54,579 bases of DNA, from assembly GCA_009694195.1 (NCBI GenBank), contig SHVQ01000018.1:1-54579 (forward strand), read 5' to 3'. Source of the DNA: Rhodospirillales bacterium (GTDB taxonomy: Bacteria > Pseudomonadota > Alphaproteobacteria > Rhodospirillales > SHVQ01). Below the pieces are notes generated by a model, which worked only from the letters and a program-made list of their open reading frames with translations, was not told the origin of the DNA and did not search any database. Positions 44,955-53,982 of this stretch are shown in pieces. The translations under genes and the position numbers were made by a program. Numbering within the stretch: the first letter of the stretch is position 1; each line of letters starts with the position of its first letter.

Positions 44955-46412
44955 TTAGGCCGCACGCTTCAGCCGCGCCCGCCGTTTGGGCGACCGCACT
45001 TTGCGCCCGGCGACCTTGCGCTTCGGCGCCGGGCGCGCACGCGCCTTGCCGTTGCCGCCGCCAAGCAGGCGCGCGAGCGGCTGGACGGACGACAGGCGAT
45101 CGATTCCGGCCATGAGCGTACGCACCTTTTCGACCGCCTGTGCCGGGAGCACGCCCTGCGTGAGGCGACGGAACTTGTCTTCCACGTCGGCTTGCGTCGC
45201 CGGCTGCTTTATCGAGCCGCGGGCGCCCATCACCGTCACCTTGAGCTCGCGGCTGTCCATCGTCGTCACGATCACGCGGCTTCCGAGAACGGCACCGTAG
45301 GGGAAGTCCGGATGCGCGCGCACGGTGATTTTGTCCTGAAATGCTTTGATGCGCGGATCCTTGAGGACCTGGTCGTTGTAGATGCGCGGGTCGCGGATGT
45401 CGTAAAGAAGCGCGGCGGCCATGGCGAACAGGAGGCTGTACTGGGCCGCCATGATCGATGTCGTGCCGTCGAGCACGTTCTGCTCCACACCCTTCTCGGT
45501 GGTCTCGATCTCAAGCTTCCGGATATTGTCGGTGCTGAGCCCGTGCTGCTCCTTGAGCTGTAGAATGCCATCGATCGCCGCGTGCAGATCGCTGCAGCAG
45601 GCATAGGGCTTCACCGTGATCTCGTCGATCATGTAGCGCCGCCCCAGTCCCTCCGTGAGCCACCTGGGCTCGATCTTTTCACCGTAGCAGGCGAGGTAGC
45701 CGTACTTGCCTTCGAGCACCGTCGTCGGTCCGGTCAGCCCGGCCTTGGCGAGATAGGCGGCTTGCACGCCGCCTTCGGCCGCGCGGCCGGCGTGGAATCG
45801 CTTCACCATGCCGCCGGTCTGGCAGAATTCCGTGAGCCCGCCGCACAGCGAGCCCGCGATGCCGAGCGCATGAATCATCTGCTCTGCATTGAGACCGAGG
45901 AGCTTGCCGGCCGCCGCCGCGGCGCCGAACGCGCCGTTCGTGCCCGTGGGATGCCAGCCCTTCATCATGTGGTGGACGTGCCCAACGGCGAGGCCGATGC
46001 GGCTCATCACCTCGTAGCCCGCGACGACCGCGACCAGGAAGTCGGTCCCGGAGGCGCGTACGTCTTCAGCGACCGCAAGCGCGGCCGGGACCACGACCGT
46101 GCCCGGGTGGAGGAGGGATTCATCGTGAACATCGTCGAGCTCGAACGCGTGCGCGAAAGAGCCGTTCACCAATGCGGCGATGGGCGCCGTCGCGCGCCAG
46201 GTGGCAGCGAGCACGGTCGCGCCGTTCTTGGCGGAGGCGCCGGTCGCGCGGCCCTGCGCGGCGATGATCTTGGACCACGGCTTGGTCGAGCCGTAAATCG
46301 CGACGCCGAGCGTATCCAGGCTATAGCGCTTCGCGAGATCGAGGAGCCGCGGGGGCAAGCGCTTCGCCGACATGGCTGCGGTGAATTCGGCGAGCTCACG
46401 GGTCGTGGGCAT
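44955..46412 (-). CDS. MmgE/PrpD-family protein with a basic C-terminal tail
   Basis: ATG 46412, with GGGAGGA upstream, gives 485 aa. MmgE/PrpD blocks are LDTLGVAIYGSTKPW, NGSFAHAFELDDVHD, PTGTNGAFGAAAAAGKLLG, FHAGRAAEGGVQAAYLA and KPYACCSDLHAAID. The family includes 2-methylcitrate dehydratase, itaconate degradation proteins and others, so the substrate is open. The last ~30 residues form an unusual Lys/Arg/Pro-rich tail (RPAPKRKVAGRKVRSPKRRA) like a histone-H1 segment. It is not needed for the fold. Confidence 0.85.
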   Translation of the reverse strand: MPTTRELAEFTAAMSAKRLPPRLLDLAKRYSLDTLGVAIYGSTKPWSKIIAAQGRATGASAKNGATVLAATWRATAPIAALVNGSFAHAFELDDVHDESLLHPGTVVVPAALAVAEDVRASGTDFLVAVVAGYEVMSRIGLAVGHVHHMMKGWHPTGTNGAFGAAAAAGKLLGLNAEQMIHALGIAGSLCGGLTEFCQTGGMVKRFHAGRAAEGGVQAAYLAKAGLTGPTTVLEGKYGYLACYGEKIEPRWLTEGLGRRYMIDEITVKPYACCSDLHAAIDGILQLKEQHGLSTDNIRKLEIETTEKGVEQNVLDGTTSIMAAQYSLLFAMAAALLYDIRDPRIYNDQVLKDPRIKAFQDKITVRAHPDFPYGAVLGSRVIVTTMDSRELKVTVMGARGSIKQPATQADVEDKFRRLTQGVLPAQAVEKVRTLMAGIDRLSSVQPLARLLGGGNGKARARPAPKRKVAGRKVRSPKRRARLKRAA

Positions 46413-46536
46413 GGGGTAAGCGATCCTCCCTTTCGCGTTTAAGGGACGCCTTGCCGGCGCCCCATATCCGGGGTACTTCCCTCGGCCTCGATCGAATAAT
46501 CGGCTGACAGAAGCCACCTCACAGGGGACATACCAT

Positions 46537-46935
46537 ATGCCATCGGACCTCTTCGAAACAGGACGAAAAAACCGCGTGGCCGTGCTCGGCGAAGCCTACG
46601 TGCGGAAGAACTTGGACGAAGCCGACGGATTCAACCGGGATTTTCAGCGCCTGATGACCGAGTACAACTGGGGCTTCAACTGGAGCCGGACCGGACTCGC
46701 GCGCAAGCACCGGAACCTCCTGAATTTGGGGATTCTCGCGGTCCTCAACCGGCCGGAGGAGTGGGAGCAGCATTTTCGCGCCGGCATCAAAAACGGGCTT
46801 ACGCTCGCCGAGCTCGAGGACGCGCTGATCCAGATCGGCATCTACGCGGGCATGCCCGTCGCGGTCGGCGCCTTCAAGATCGCCAACAAGGTGTTGGCCG
46901 AACTGCGCGAGAAGGGCGAGCTTCCGCACCCGTGA
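46537..46935 (+). CDS. Carboxymuconolactone decarboxylase-family protein
   Basis: The 132-aa helical protein carries the CMD core, LARKHRNLLNLGILAVLN followed by EEWEQHFRAGIKNGLTLAELEDALIQ, with conserved Glu and His. True 4-carboxymuconolactone decarboxylase (PcaC) is of this size, but many relatives in other pathways exist. No other pca gene is present. ATG 46537. It runs opposite to the PrpD gene, with which it shares a 124-bp upstream region. Confidence 0.87.
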   Translation: MPSDLFETGRKNRVAVLGEAYVRKNLDEADGFNRDFQRLMTEYNWGFNWSRTGLARKHRNLLNLGILAVLNRPEEWEQHFRAGIKNGLTLAELEDALIQIGIYAGMPVAVGAFKIANKVLAELREKGELPHP

Positions 46936-47763
46936 TCAGGCCGCGGGCGGCTGCCACCCCAACGGCACCAGGCGGCCGTGGCTTTCCGGGATATCCACGT
47001 CGGGCGTGGGCGAGACGATCTCCAGCATGCTTGGCCCCTTATAGCCGATGTCGCGAAGAGCCGCCGCGAAGGCCCGGAAATCGACGCTCCCGCGACCGAC
47101 GGGGTCGTGCCGCCAGCGGTCGCGCCCGGTATCGGAGAGGTGGACCACGCGCACGCGAGAGCCGAGCCGCTTCAGTCCGGCCGCCGGATCCTCGCCGATA
47201 AAGGCAGCATTCGCCACGTCGTAACAGACGCCGAGCTCAGGGATCGCAAGCGCATCCAGCATGGCCGCCACTTCGTCCGCCTTGGGGAGCCAGGCGGTGG
47301 GTACGTTCTCAATGAGGAGCTGGACGCCCGCTTGCTTGGCAGCCTCGGCAAGCGTTCGCATTCCCTCGCCGAACCACTCTTCGAGCCAGGGGCGCGGCGC
47401 CGGGAACAGCGGCGACACCCGGCCCGGAACGAGGATGATCCACGGCACGCCCCATTCGCCCGCGAGGCGGATGAACTCGAGGAACCGCTCGACCGTGTAG
47501 CGCCGCATCTCCGGCATCGGGCTGACGAGGTTGTGGTCGAGGCTCGGGTGATTGAAGGAGAGGATGCGGAGCCCCTCTTCCCGAAGCGCCCGCGGAATGT
47601 CGAGGCGCGCTTGGCCGTCCAGCGCGGGAGGCCAGAAATGGGGCGGCGTCGAGAGAATTTCGAACGCCCGGTAGCCGAGCGCCTTCAAATGCAGGAGGCA
47701 GTCGAGCGCCCGATGGCTGTAGGTGTAGGAGTACGTGTTGACGCCGATCTCGAAGCCGGCCAT
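46936..47763 (-). CDS. Sugar phosphate isomerase/epimerase-like TIM barrel
   Basis: The 275-aa protein is of the xylose-isomerase-like (AP endonuclease 2) fold: LKALGYRAFEILSTPPHFW at strand 1, SFNHPSLDHNLVSPMPEMRR, then LLIENVP with the metal Glu, LGVCYDVANA with Asp, RVVHLSDTGRDRW with His and Asp, and a last SMLEIVSPTPD. The metal ligands E-D-H-E are thus visible. Start ATG 47763. The preceding CMD gene ends at 46935, so the stops abut (tail-to-tail). Exact reaction unknown. Confidence 0.85.
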   Translation of the reverse strand: MAGFEIGVNTYSYTYSHRALDCLLHLKALGYRAFEILSTPPHFWPPALDGQARLDIPRALREEGLRILSFNHPSLDHNLVSPMPEMRRYTVERFLEFIRLAGEWGVPWIILVPGRVSPLFPAPRPWLEEWFGEGMRTLAEAAKQAGVQLLIENVPTAWLPKADEVAAMLDALAIPELGVCYDVANAAFIGEDPAAGLKRLGSRVRVVHLSDTGRDRWRHDPVGRGSVDFRAFAAALRDIGYKGPSMLEIVSPTPDVDIPESHGRLVPLGWQPPAA

Positions 47764-47782
47764 GGGTACCTTCCATCGGCAT

Positions 47783-47812
47783 TTGACATCATTTCCATAC
47801 GGTCGGTAAGAT
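47783..47812 (+). promoter_or_regulatory. Promoter with overlapping palindrome before the class IV aminotransferase
   Basis: TTGACA (47783-47788) and TAAGAT (47807-47812) are separated by 18 bases. The spacer and -10 overlap CATACGGTCGGTAAG, resembling a half or degenerate palindrome (TACGGTCGGTA) of the kind bound by TetR-type repressors. The region also separates this gene from the divergent TIM-barrel gene, so both may be controlled from here. Confidence 0.55.
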
Positions 47813-47880
47813 CAATTTCACGTTCAACGTTTCCGCGCCTAGTCCAGGACCGGGCGCTCTCATCAAGGAACACAATCCAA

Positions 47881-48816
47881 ATGCCGGAACAGAACCGGGC
47901 CGAATTCGCCCCAGGCGTCGGCTTCATCGGCGGCGAATACATGCCCCGCGGCGACATGAAAATGTCCGTCCACGATCTCGGTTTCATGATGTCCGACATG
48001 ACGTACGACGCGGCCCACGTGTGGAAGGGCAAGTTCTTCCGCCTCGACGACCATTTGGACCGGTGGGAGCGATCCGTCGCAAAGCGGGGCTACAAGCAAA
48101 TACCGAGCCGGGCCGAGGTCAAGGAAATCGTCTTCGAATGTGTCCGTCGTTCGGGTTACCGCGACTCGCTCGTCTATTGGATTGCCACGCGCGGCACCGC
48201 GACCGACGGCCGGCGCGACCTCCGGACCTGCAAGAACACGTTCATGGCGTGGGCCGGACCCTTCAACTGGATCATCCCGAAGGCGCTGCTCGACGAGGGC
48301 AAGGGCGCCAACCTCTACATCAGCTCGGTCAGGCGCACCCCGCCTGAGTCCTCCGACCCGACGGTCAAGAACTTCTCCCGCCTCGACTTCTCCCGCGCAC
48401 TCCTGGAGGCGTACGAGCACAACAGCGACTATCCCGTCCTGCTCGACGAGGAAGGCAACATCACGGAAGGGCGCGGCTGGAACCTGTTCGCGCTCTTCGA
48501 CGGCCGTCTCATCTCGCCCGACTCCGGCGTGCTCGAGGGCTTCACGCGCGCGACCGTGCTCGAGCTTTGCAAGAAGACCAACATCAAGGGCGAGCTCGGC
48601 AAGATCAAAGCCGACGATCTCAAGCGGTCGGACGAGATGTTCCTGGCGACGACGGCGGGCGGCCTCATGCCGGTGACCCATCTCAACGGCGCTCCCGTCG
48701 GCAACGGTGCGCCGGGCCAGGTCACGGCCAGGCTCAGCGATCTCTATTGGGCGCTGCACGACGATCCCAAATACAACACGCCCGTCGACTATCGGGACGA
48801 ACCGGCAAGGAAGTAG
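47881..48816 (+). CDS. Class IV aminotransferase, (R)-amine transaminase-like
   Basis: This fold-type IV PLP enzyme of 311 aa starts at ATG 47881. Lys163 in DPTVKNFSRLDF is the likely PLP lysine; this context is like that of (R)-selective amine transaminases and not the usual BCAT motif. Other blocks: YDAAHVWKGKFFRLDDHLDR, LLDEEGNITEGRGWNLFALF, GVLEGFTRATVLEL and EMFLATTAGGLMPVTHLNG. It should transfer an amino group of an R-amine or D-configured or branched substrate to a keto acid. The flavoprotein gene starts 27 bases downstream. Confidence 0.87.
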   Translation: MPEQNRAEFAPGVGFIGGEYMPRGDMKMSVHDLGFMMSDMTYDAAHVWKGKFFRLDDHLDRWERSVAKRGYKQIPSRAEVKEIVFECVRRSGYRDSLVYWIATRGTATDGRRDLRTCKNTFMAWAGPFNWIIPKALLDEGKGANLYISSVRRTPPESSDPTVKNFSRLDFSRALLEAYEHNSDYPVLLDEEGNITEGRGWNLFALFDGRLISPDSGVLEGFTRATVLELCKKTNIKGELGKIKADDLKRSDEMFLATTAGGLMPVTHLNGAPVGNGAPGQVTARLSDLYWALHDDPKYNTPVDYRDEPARK

Positions 48817-48843
48817 CTCGCCTGCTGGGCAAAGTCCGGCGTC

Positions 48844-50316
48844 ATGGGCCCCGCCGAAGACAACACGGTTGCGGCCGAAGTCGTCGTGATCGGCGGCGGG
48901 GGCAGCGGCCTCGCCGCCGCCATCGAAGCGAAGCGCTTCTGCGCAAACGTCGTGCTGCTCGAAAAGAACTGGGCGCTCGGCGGCACGACCGCGCTCTCCA
49001 TCGGCTCGATCACGGCGACCTGCACGGCCTATCAACGGAAGGCCGGAATCGTGGATAGCCCGGATGAGCACTACCGCGACATGCCGCTCTTCCACGGCCG
49101 CCACGAAGGCCTCGACAATCCTGAGCTCCGCCGCATCCTGACGGAAAACGTGCCGGAGACGGTGGCATGGCTGGGCGAGCTCGGCGTCGAGTTTTTCGGC
49201 CCGATGCCGGAGCCCCCGCACAAAAAGCCCCGCATGCACAACGTGCTGCCGAACAGCCGCGCCTACATCTACCACCTCGCGAAGCGTGCGCGGGGGTTGG
49301 GCGTCGACATCCGGCTCGGGTGCCGGGTCGAGCGATTCATCGAGGAGCGCGGGCGGATCGTTGGGGTAGAGGCCGCCGTCGACGGCCGCAGAACGCGCAT
49401 CGAGGCGCGCCGCGGGATCGTGCTCGCGAGCGGCGACTATAGCGCCAGCGCCGAGCTCAAAGGAGAGTTCGCCGGTCCCGACGTGGCCAGGGTCGAAGCC
49501 CTCAATCCGACGAACACCGGCGACGGCCAGCGCTTGGGCCGCGCGCTCGGCGCCCGCGTCCTCAACGGCCACGTCATGCTCGGCCCGGAGATCCGCTTCC
49601 AGAAGCCGCCCGGGAAGGCGCTCGTTCAGGAGCTGCCGCCCTACCGATGGCTTGCCCGCTTCATGCGGCTTTCCATGGACGCCATGCCGGCCTGGCTGCT
49701 CCGCCCTTTCATCATGATGTTCCTGACGACGGCGCTTGCCCCCTCCCCCAACCTCTTCCGCGAAGGCGCGATCCTGGTCAACCGGGAGGGCCGGCGTTTC
49801 ACCGAGGAAACCAAGTCGCCGGCCTTCGACGTGCCGAAGCAGCCGGACGGTGTCGCCTACATCCTGTTCGACCGCCGCATCGCAGAAAAATTCTCGGCCT
49901 GGCCCCACTTCATCTCGACCGCGCCCGGCATCGCCTATGCATATTTGGCGGACTACCGCCGCAACCGGCGGGATATCTACAACGAGGCGCCGACCCTGGA
50001 GGCGCTCGCCCAGAAGCTCGGCATGGCCCCCGCCACGCTCGCGTTGCCGGCGCTAACAGAACCGCCGTTCTACGCACTCGGTCCCGTCAAGAGCTGGATC
50101 ATGTTCACCGACGGCGGGCTCACGGTGACTTCGCGGCTGGAAGTGAAGCGCGAGGACGGCTCGGTCGTGCAGGGCCTCTATGCCGCGGGCTCGGCCGGCC
50201 AAGGCGGCCTCCTGCTCGAAGGCCACGGGCATCATCTCGGCTGGGCGTTCACCTCCGGGCGGATCGCCGGGCGCAACGCCGCCCTCAACACGCCCGTTCC
50301 GGTCGGGAACGAATGA
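48844..50316 (+). CDS. FAD-dependent fumarate-reductase/succinate-dehydrogenase-like flavoprotein
   Basis: In the 490-aa protein the FAD Rossmann motif VVVIGGGGSGLAAAIEA occurs at the N-terminus, followed by LGGTTALSIGS. The C-terminus has GSAGQGGLLLEGHGHHLGWA, the second FAD-contact region. Fold and size fit the family of fumarate reductase, 3-ketosteroid dehydrogenase and related FAD dehydrogenases. It probably forms a C=C or C-C bond oxidation or reduction step on a small acid, but the substrate is unknown. Start ATG 48844; cotranscribed with the aminotransferase. It converges with the cupin gene 3 bases away. Confidence 0.87.
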   Translation: MGPAEDNTVAAEVVVIGGGGSGLAAAIEAKRFCANVVLLEKNWALGGTTALSIGSITATCTAYQRKAGIVDSPDEHYRDMPLFHGRHEGLDNPELRRILTENVPETVAWLGELGVEFFGPMPEPPHKKPRMHNVLPNSRAYIYHLAKRARGLGVDIRLGCRVERFIEERGRIVGVEAAVDGRRTRIEARRGIVLASGDYSASAELKGEFAGPDVARVEALNPTNTGDGQRLGRALGARVLNGHVMLGPEIRFQKPPGKALVQELPPYRWLARFMRLSMDAMPAWLLRPFIMMFLTTALAPSPNLFREGAILVNREGRRFTEETKSPAFDVPKQPDGVAYILFDRRIAEKFSAWPHFISTAPGIAYAYLADYRRNRRDIYNEAPTLEALAQKLGMAPATLALPALTEPPFYALGPVKSWIMFTDGGLTVTSRLEVKREDGSVVQGLYAAGSAGQGGLLLEGHGHHLGWAFTSGRIAGRNAALNTPVPVGNE

Positions 50317-50319
50317 CGG

Positions 50320-50682
50320 TCAGGCGTCGTCGGGCGGCGAGGTGACGACGAAGAATTTCAGATCGACCATCCCTGAGTTGTAGATGGCGTGCTCGACGCC
50401 CGGCGGCAGGTAGATCACCGTGTTCGGGCGGACGACCGTGCGCTTGCCTTCGATCTCCATCAGCCCTTCGCCCTCCAGGATGTAGTAGATCTGCTCCTGC
50501 ACCTTGTGGGTGTGGGGCTTCACGTAGGCTTTCGGCTGGTAGGATGAAATCCGGAAGTCCATGTGCTTGGTGTCGGCGTTCTCCGGCCGCACCAGCATCT
50601 TGGAAAAGGACCCTTCCGAGTGGCCGGGCGGGTTTTCCCACAGCACTTCGGCCGCGTCGCGGATGATCGCCTGCCTTGGCAT
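50320..50682 (-). CDS. Single-domain cupin protein
   Basis: The 120-aa beta-barrel protein has motif 1 KPHTHKVQEQIYYILEGEG, with His-His-Glu candidates, and motif 2 LPPGVEHAIYN, with His. It therefore probably binds a metal. Its role (enzyme or binding protein) cannot be read from sequence. ATG 50682, 12 bases after the ThDP enzyme gene, so they are cotranscribed. Confidence 0.87.
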   Translation of the reverse strand: MPRQAIIRDAAEVLWENPPGHSEGSFSKMLVRPENADTKHMDFRISSYQPKAYVKPHTHKVQEQIYYILEGEGLMEIEGKRTVVRPNTVIYLPPGVEHAIYNSGMVDLKFFVVTSPPDDA

Positions 50683-50694
50683 GGTTGTTCTCCC

Positions 50695-52476
50695 TCAGTG
50701 ACGGACGAAGGGCTTCCCGAACGCGGGCTCCCGGTAGGGCGTCGGCGGAATCTGCCAGGTGCCGGTCGCCGGTGGGCGGACTTCGCCGTCCACGTGAACG
50801 TCGAGCACGAAGGGCTTGCCGCTCGCGACCGCGTGTTCGAGCGCGCCCTTGAGATCGTCGGGGTTACGGACGGTTTCTCCGTCGACGCCGTGGGCGCGCG
50901 CCATGGCCGCGAAGTCCGGGTTGTAGGGCTCGTTGGTTCCGTGCCGGTAGAAGGCGGTGCCGATCTCGCGCCCCTGAAAGAGGCCGTGCTGGATGTCGCG
51001 GATCGCCGCCCAGGCGAAATTGTTCCAGATCACCCAGACCGCCGGGATGCCGTACTCGACTGCCGTGCAGAGCACGTGCGGCGTCATCGTGAACCCGCCG
51101 TCGCCGATGATCGCGACGCAAGGGCGCTCGGGCGCCGCGAGCTTGGCGCCGAGGATGCCGCTGACGCCGAACCCCATGGCCGAGAAGCCCCAAGTGTTGA
51201 GCATGGTCTGCGGCTTCCGGGCCCGCCAGAACTGCATGAACCAGTTGTGATGGACGCCCGAATCGAGGGCGATGATGGCATCCTCGGGCAGCACGTCCGC
51301 GACTGCCCGGACGACCCGCTCCGGCCTGATCGGGCTCCCGCCGATCTCGAACTTCGGCCGGACGAAGTCTTCCCACTCGCGCTTCCACCCGGCGATGTCC
51401 TCGAGCCAGGGCGCCAGATGCTCGAATTTCCGGATGCCGGCTAAGTCGGCATGGGCCAAGAGTTGGCGGAGAAACGTCCGCACATCGGCCTGAATGCCGA
51501 GCGCGACCGGGTAGTTGCGCCCGATCTCCGCGGTGTCGATGTCGACCTGGATGAGCTTGCTCGGCGGGATGTTCCAGGAATAGCCGGGGATCCAGGAGGA
51601 GGACGAGCGGTCGTCGAAACGGGCGCCCAAGCTCAGGATCGCGTCGCAATGGCGGCCCGCCTGGTTCGCCGGGTAGGCCCCGTTTCTGCCGATGAAACCG
51701 AGCGAGAGCGGGTCCTCCATGTCGAGGGTCCCCATGCCGTTCGGCGAGCTGATGACGGGAATGCCGAAGCGGCGGGCGAACGCCGTGAGCTCGACGCTCG
51801 CTTCCGACAGCGTCGTCCCGTGGCCGACGAACATCACCGGGTGTTGCGCCTCCCGGATCATATCGAAGGCCCGTTTCACATCCTCGGGCGCGGCGCCGGT
51901 GCGGCTGCTGACGGCGCCTTCGCCCGCGGGAAGAAGCTCCACGTCGGCCGACTCCTGGAACAGGTTGAACGGCACGTCGATGTTGACCGGGCCGGGCCGG
52001 CCGGCGGTCATGAGCTGGGTCGCCTGGCGAAGCGCGAGCGGCAGCATTTCCACACGGCTCGGCTGAAAGCTCCGCTTCACCAGCGGCCGGATCACGTTCG
52101 GGTAGTCGGCCTGGTTATGACGGTAGAGCTCCTGGAACGGGCCACGGTTGAATTGTGACGTCGGCACGTTGGCGGTGATCGCGAGGAAAGCGGAGGAGTC
52201 CGCGAGCGCGCACGCGGTCGCCATGAGGATGTTCATCGAGCCGGGGCCGCAGGAGGTCAGCGTCGCAACGGGCTTGTGGGCCACGCGGAAATAGGCGTCG
52301 GCCATGTGCGCGGCCGTCTGCTCGTGGCGGGGAGATATCAGGGTAATTTTATCGCGGACGTCGTAAAGGGCCTCCAGCATGCCCACGTTCCCGTGCCCGC
52401 AGATGCCGAACACGTACGGCATCTTTTCGCGCACGAGAAATTCCGCGATCAGCTCGCCGCCCTTCATCATCGGCAT
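50695..52476 (-). CDS. Thiamine diphosphate-dependent enzyme (acetolactate-synthase-like)
   Basis: The 593-aa protein contains all three ThDP domains. The N-terminal PYR part has the activating Glu52 in SPRHEQTAAHMADAYFR. The central domain carries GMGTLDMEDPLSLGFIGRNG. The C-terminal PP domain has the ThDP motif GDGGFTMTPHVLCTA, continuing to IWNN. The sequence is of the IlvB/benzoylformate decarboxylase superfamily. No IlvN-like small subunit is nearby, so a biosynthetic acetolactate synthase is unlikely and a decarboxylase or lyase in catabolism fits better. It lies between the ABC permeases and the cupin gene. Confidence 0.87.
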   Translation of the reverse strand: MPMMKGGELIAEFLVREKMPYVFGICGHGNVGMLEALYDVRDKITLISPRHEQTAAHMADAYFRVAHKPVATLTSCGPGSMNILMATACALADSSAFLAITANVPTSQFNRGPFQELYRHNQADYPNVIRPLVKRSFQPSRVEMLPLALRQATQLMTAGRPGPVNIDVPFNLFQESADVELLPAGEGAVSSRTGAAPEDVKRAFDMIREAQHPVMFVGHGTTLSEASVELTAFARRFGIPVISSPNGMGTLDMEDPLSLGFIGRNGAYPANQAGRHCDAILSLGARFDDRSSSSWIPGYSWNIPPSKLIQVDIDTAEIGRNYPVALGIQADVRTFLRQLLAHADLAGIRKFEHLAPWLEDIAGWKREWEDFVRPKFEIGGSPIRPERVVRAVADVLPEDAIIALDSGVHHNWFMQFWRARKPQTMLNTWGFSAMGFGVSGILGAKLAAPERPCVAIIGDGGFTMTPHVLCTAVEYGIPAVWVIWNNFAWAAIRDIQHGLFQGREIGTAFYRHGTNEPYNPDFAAMARAHGVDGETVRNPDDLKGALEHAVASGKPFVLDVHVDGEVRPPATGTWQIPPTPYREPAFGKPFVRH

Positions 52477-52522
52477 GCGGTGTCATCCTGCCTGCGCGCG
52501 ACGGCGCCGCGCTTGGGGCACA

Positions 52523-53299
52523 TTATTCGACGAGCAGGTATTTCGGATCGAGCTTCTTGACGGCCCACGAGAGCGCGTAACAGCAGACGAAATAGACCGC
52601 CGCCATGGTGATGTAGAGCGCAAACGGCGCGAACTGGGAGTTGTTGACGATCTGCACCGCCCGGAAGAACTCGATCACGCCGATCGCGTAGACGATGGAC
52701 GTGGTCTTGAACAGCATGACCAGCTGGGCGATGAACGCCGGCACCATGTTCCTGAGCGCCTGCGGAAGGATGATGTGGCAGAACGTCTGGAACTCGTTCA
52801 TTCCCGTGGAAATACCGGCCTCGCGTTGCGTCTTCGGCACCGAGTAAAGGCCGCCCCGGATGACTTCCGCGAGATAGGCGGCGGCCATCATGGTGAGCCC
52901 GATGATCGCCGCTCCCCAGCTCGGGACCGCATGACCCACGAACCGAGGGAAGGTGAAGTAAACCCAAAAGACGACCATGAGCTCGGGCGTCGCCCTCACC
53001 ACCTCGATGATGGCGATGGCGATATGCCGGAGCCCCGGCGGGCCGTACACGCGCCCAGCCGCCAGCGGAAGCGCGAGGATGCCGCCGAGCACGATCGAGA
53101 CGATCGCCAGAACCCAGGACATCAGCAGGCCCTTCAGCAGGTAATGGCTGGTGTCGGCGACCACGTGCCAGCGGTCGTCGCGGTATTCCCACAGCATCCA
53201 CATCAGGAAGACGACGATCGCGGTATTCCAATACCGGACTTTGGCCTTGTCGTTCGTATATCGGAGAAGCCACGCGGGCTGGCGGAAGGTCATGGCCAT
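52523..53299 (-). CDS. Polar amino-acid ABC transporter permease (HisM/GlnP type), second
   Basis: The start is ATG 53299, or the internal ATG 53293 that overlaps the preceding stop, giving up to 258 aa. An N-terminal extension with one TM is followed by the binding-protein-dependent transport domain. The EAA-like loop PQALRNMVPAFIAQLVMLFK is preceded by REAGISTGMNEFQTFCHIIL. About five helices. It forms a heterodimer with the upstream permease in the inner membrane. Confidence 0.9.
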   Translation of the reverse strand: MAMTFRQPAWLLRYTNDKAKVRYWNTAIVVFLMWMLWEYRDDRWHVVADTSHYLLKGLLMSWVLAIVSIVLGGILALPLAAGRVYGPPGLRHIAIAIIEVVRATPELMVVFWVYFTFPRFVGHAVPSWGAAIIGLTMMAAAYLAEVIRGGLYSVPKTQREAGISTGMNEFQTFCHIILPQALRNMVPAFIAQLVMLFKTTSIVYAIGVIEFFRAVQIVNNSQFAPFALYITMAAVYFVCCYALSWAVKKLDPKYLLVE

Positions 53300-53934
53300 T
53301 TCCGGTTCACATACTGCTGCACGCCCGACATGATCGCGGCGATGACGAGCACGACGCCGAGATAAACGAGCGTCACCGCGGTCGCGGCTTCGAAGCCACG
53401 GAACGTCTTGTGCTCGATCCATTGCGTCTGGAAGGTCAGCTCCTCGATCGCGATCAGGAGGGCGACGGCTGAGTTCTTCACGACCTGGATGTATTGGGTC
53501 GTCATCGGCGGGATGACAAACCTGACGGCCTGCGGAATGAGGATGTAGCGGAAGACCTGAAGATAATTGTGGCCGCACGAGCGGGCGGCCTCCGTCTGCC
53601 CCTGGGGAACCGAGCGGATGCCGGCGGCGGTGACGTCGGAAATATAGGCGCTCTGATGGAGGACGAGCGCCACCACCCCCGAGAGGAACGCATCGAACCC
53701 GATGATGAAGTGCATGAAGAAAAGCTTCACCACCACGGGAATGTTTCGCATCAACTCGACATAGCTGTTGCAAATCTTCCGAAGAAAGAACGACGGCGTC
53801 GTGCTGAGGCAGCCGAAGAGGACGCCGACGACGGTGCTGCCGACGATGGCGATCGCCGAAAGCTGGGCGGTGACCACGAGACCACTCAATATCTCGTAGC
53901 GGAAATTCCAGATGATGTACCACTCAAGGTTCAC
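53290..53934 (-). CDS. Polar amino-acid ABC transporter permease (HisM/GlnP type), first
   Basis: GTG 53934 gives 214 aa with five or so transmembrane helices. The core EAA-type loop is PQAVRFVIPPMTTQYIQVVK, preceded by SCGHNYLQVFRYILI, and the N-terminal TM segment is LSGLVVTAQLSAIAIVGSTVV. It overlaps the second permease by 10 bases. Upstream, a strong hairpin separates it from the binding-protein gene. Confidence 0.9.
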   Translation of the reverse strand: MNLEWYIIWNFRYEILSGLVVTAQLSAIAIVGSTVVGVLFGCLSTTPSFFLRKICNSYVELMRNIPVVVKLFFMHFIIGFDAFLSGVVALVLHQSAYISDVTAAGIRSVPQGQTEAARSCGHNYLQVFRYILIPQAVRFVIPPMTTQYIQVVKNSAVALLIAIEELTFQTQWIEHKTFRGFEAATAVTLVYLGVVLVIAAIMSGVQQYVNRKWP

Positions 53935-53982
53935 GGTTCAGGCTTCCCGCGGCAGGAGCAATCCAGATGCCTTGAAATGGGG

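Noticed and set aside
41556..52476. Taurine/sulfoacetaldehyde pathway (TauE, aminotransferase, ThDP enzyme)
   Set aside because: The ThDP enzyme does not show the sulfoacetaldehyde acetyltransferase N-terminal pattern and no phosphotransacetylase is present.
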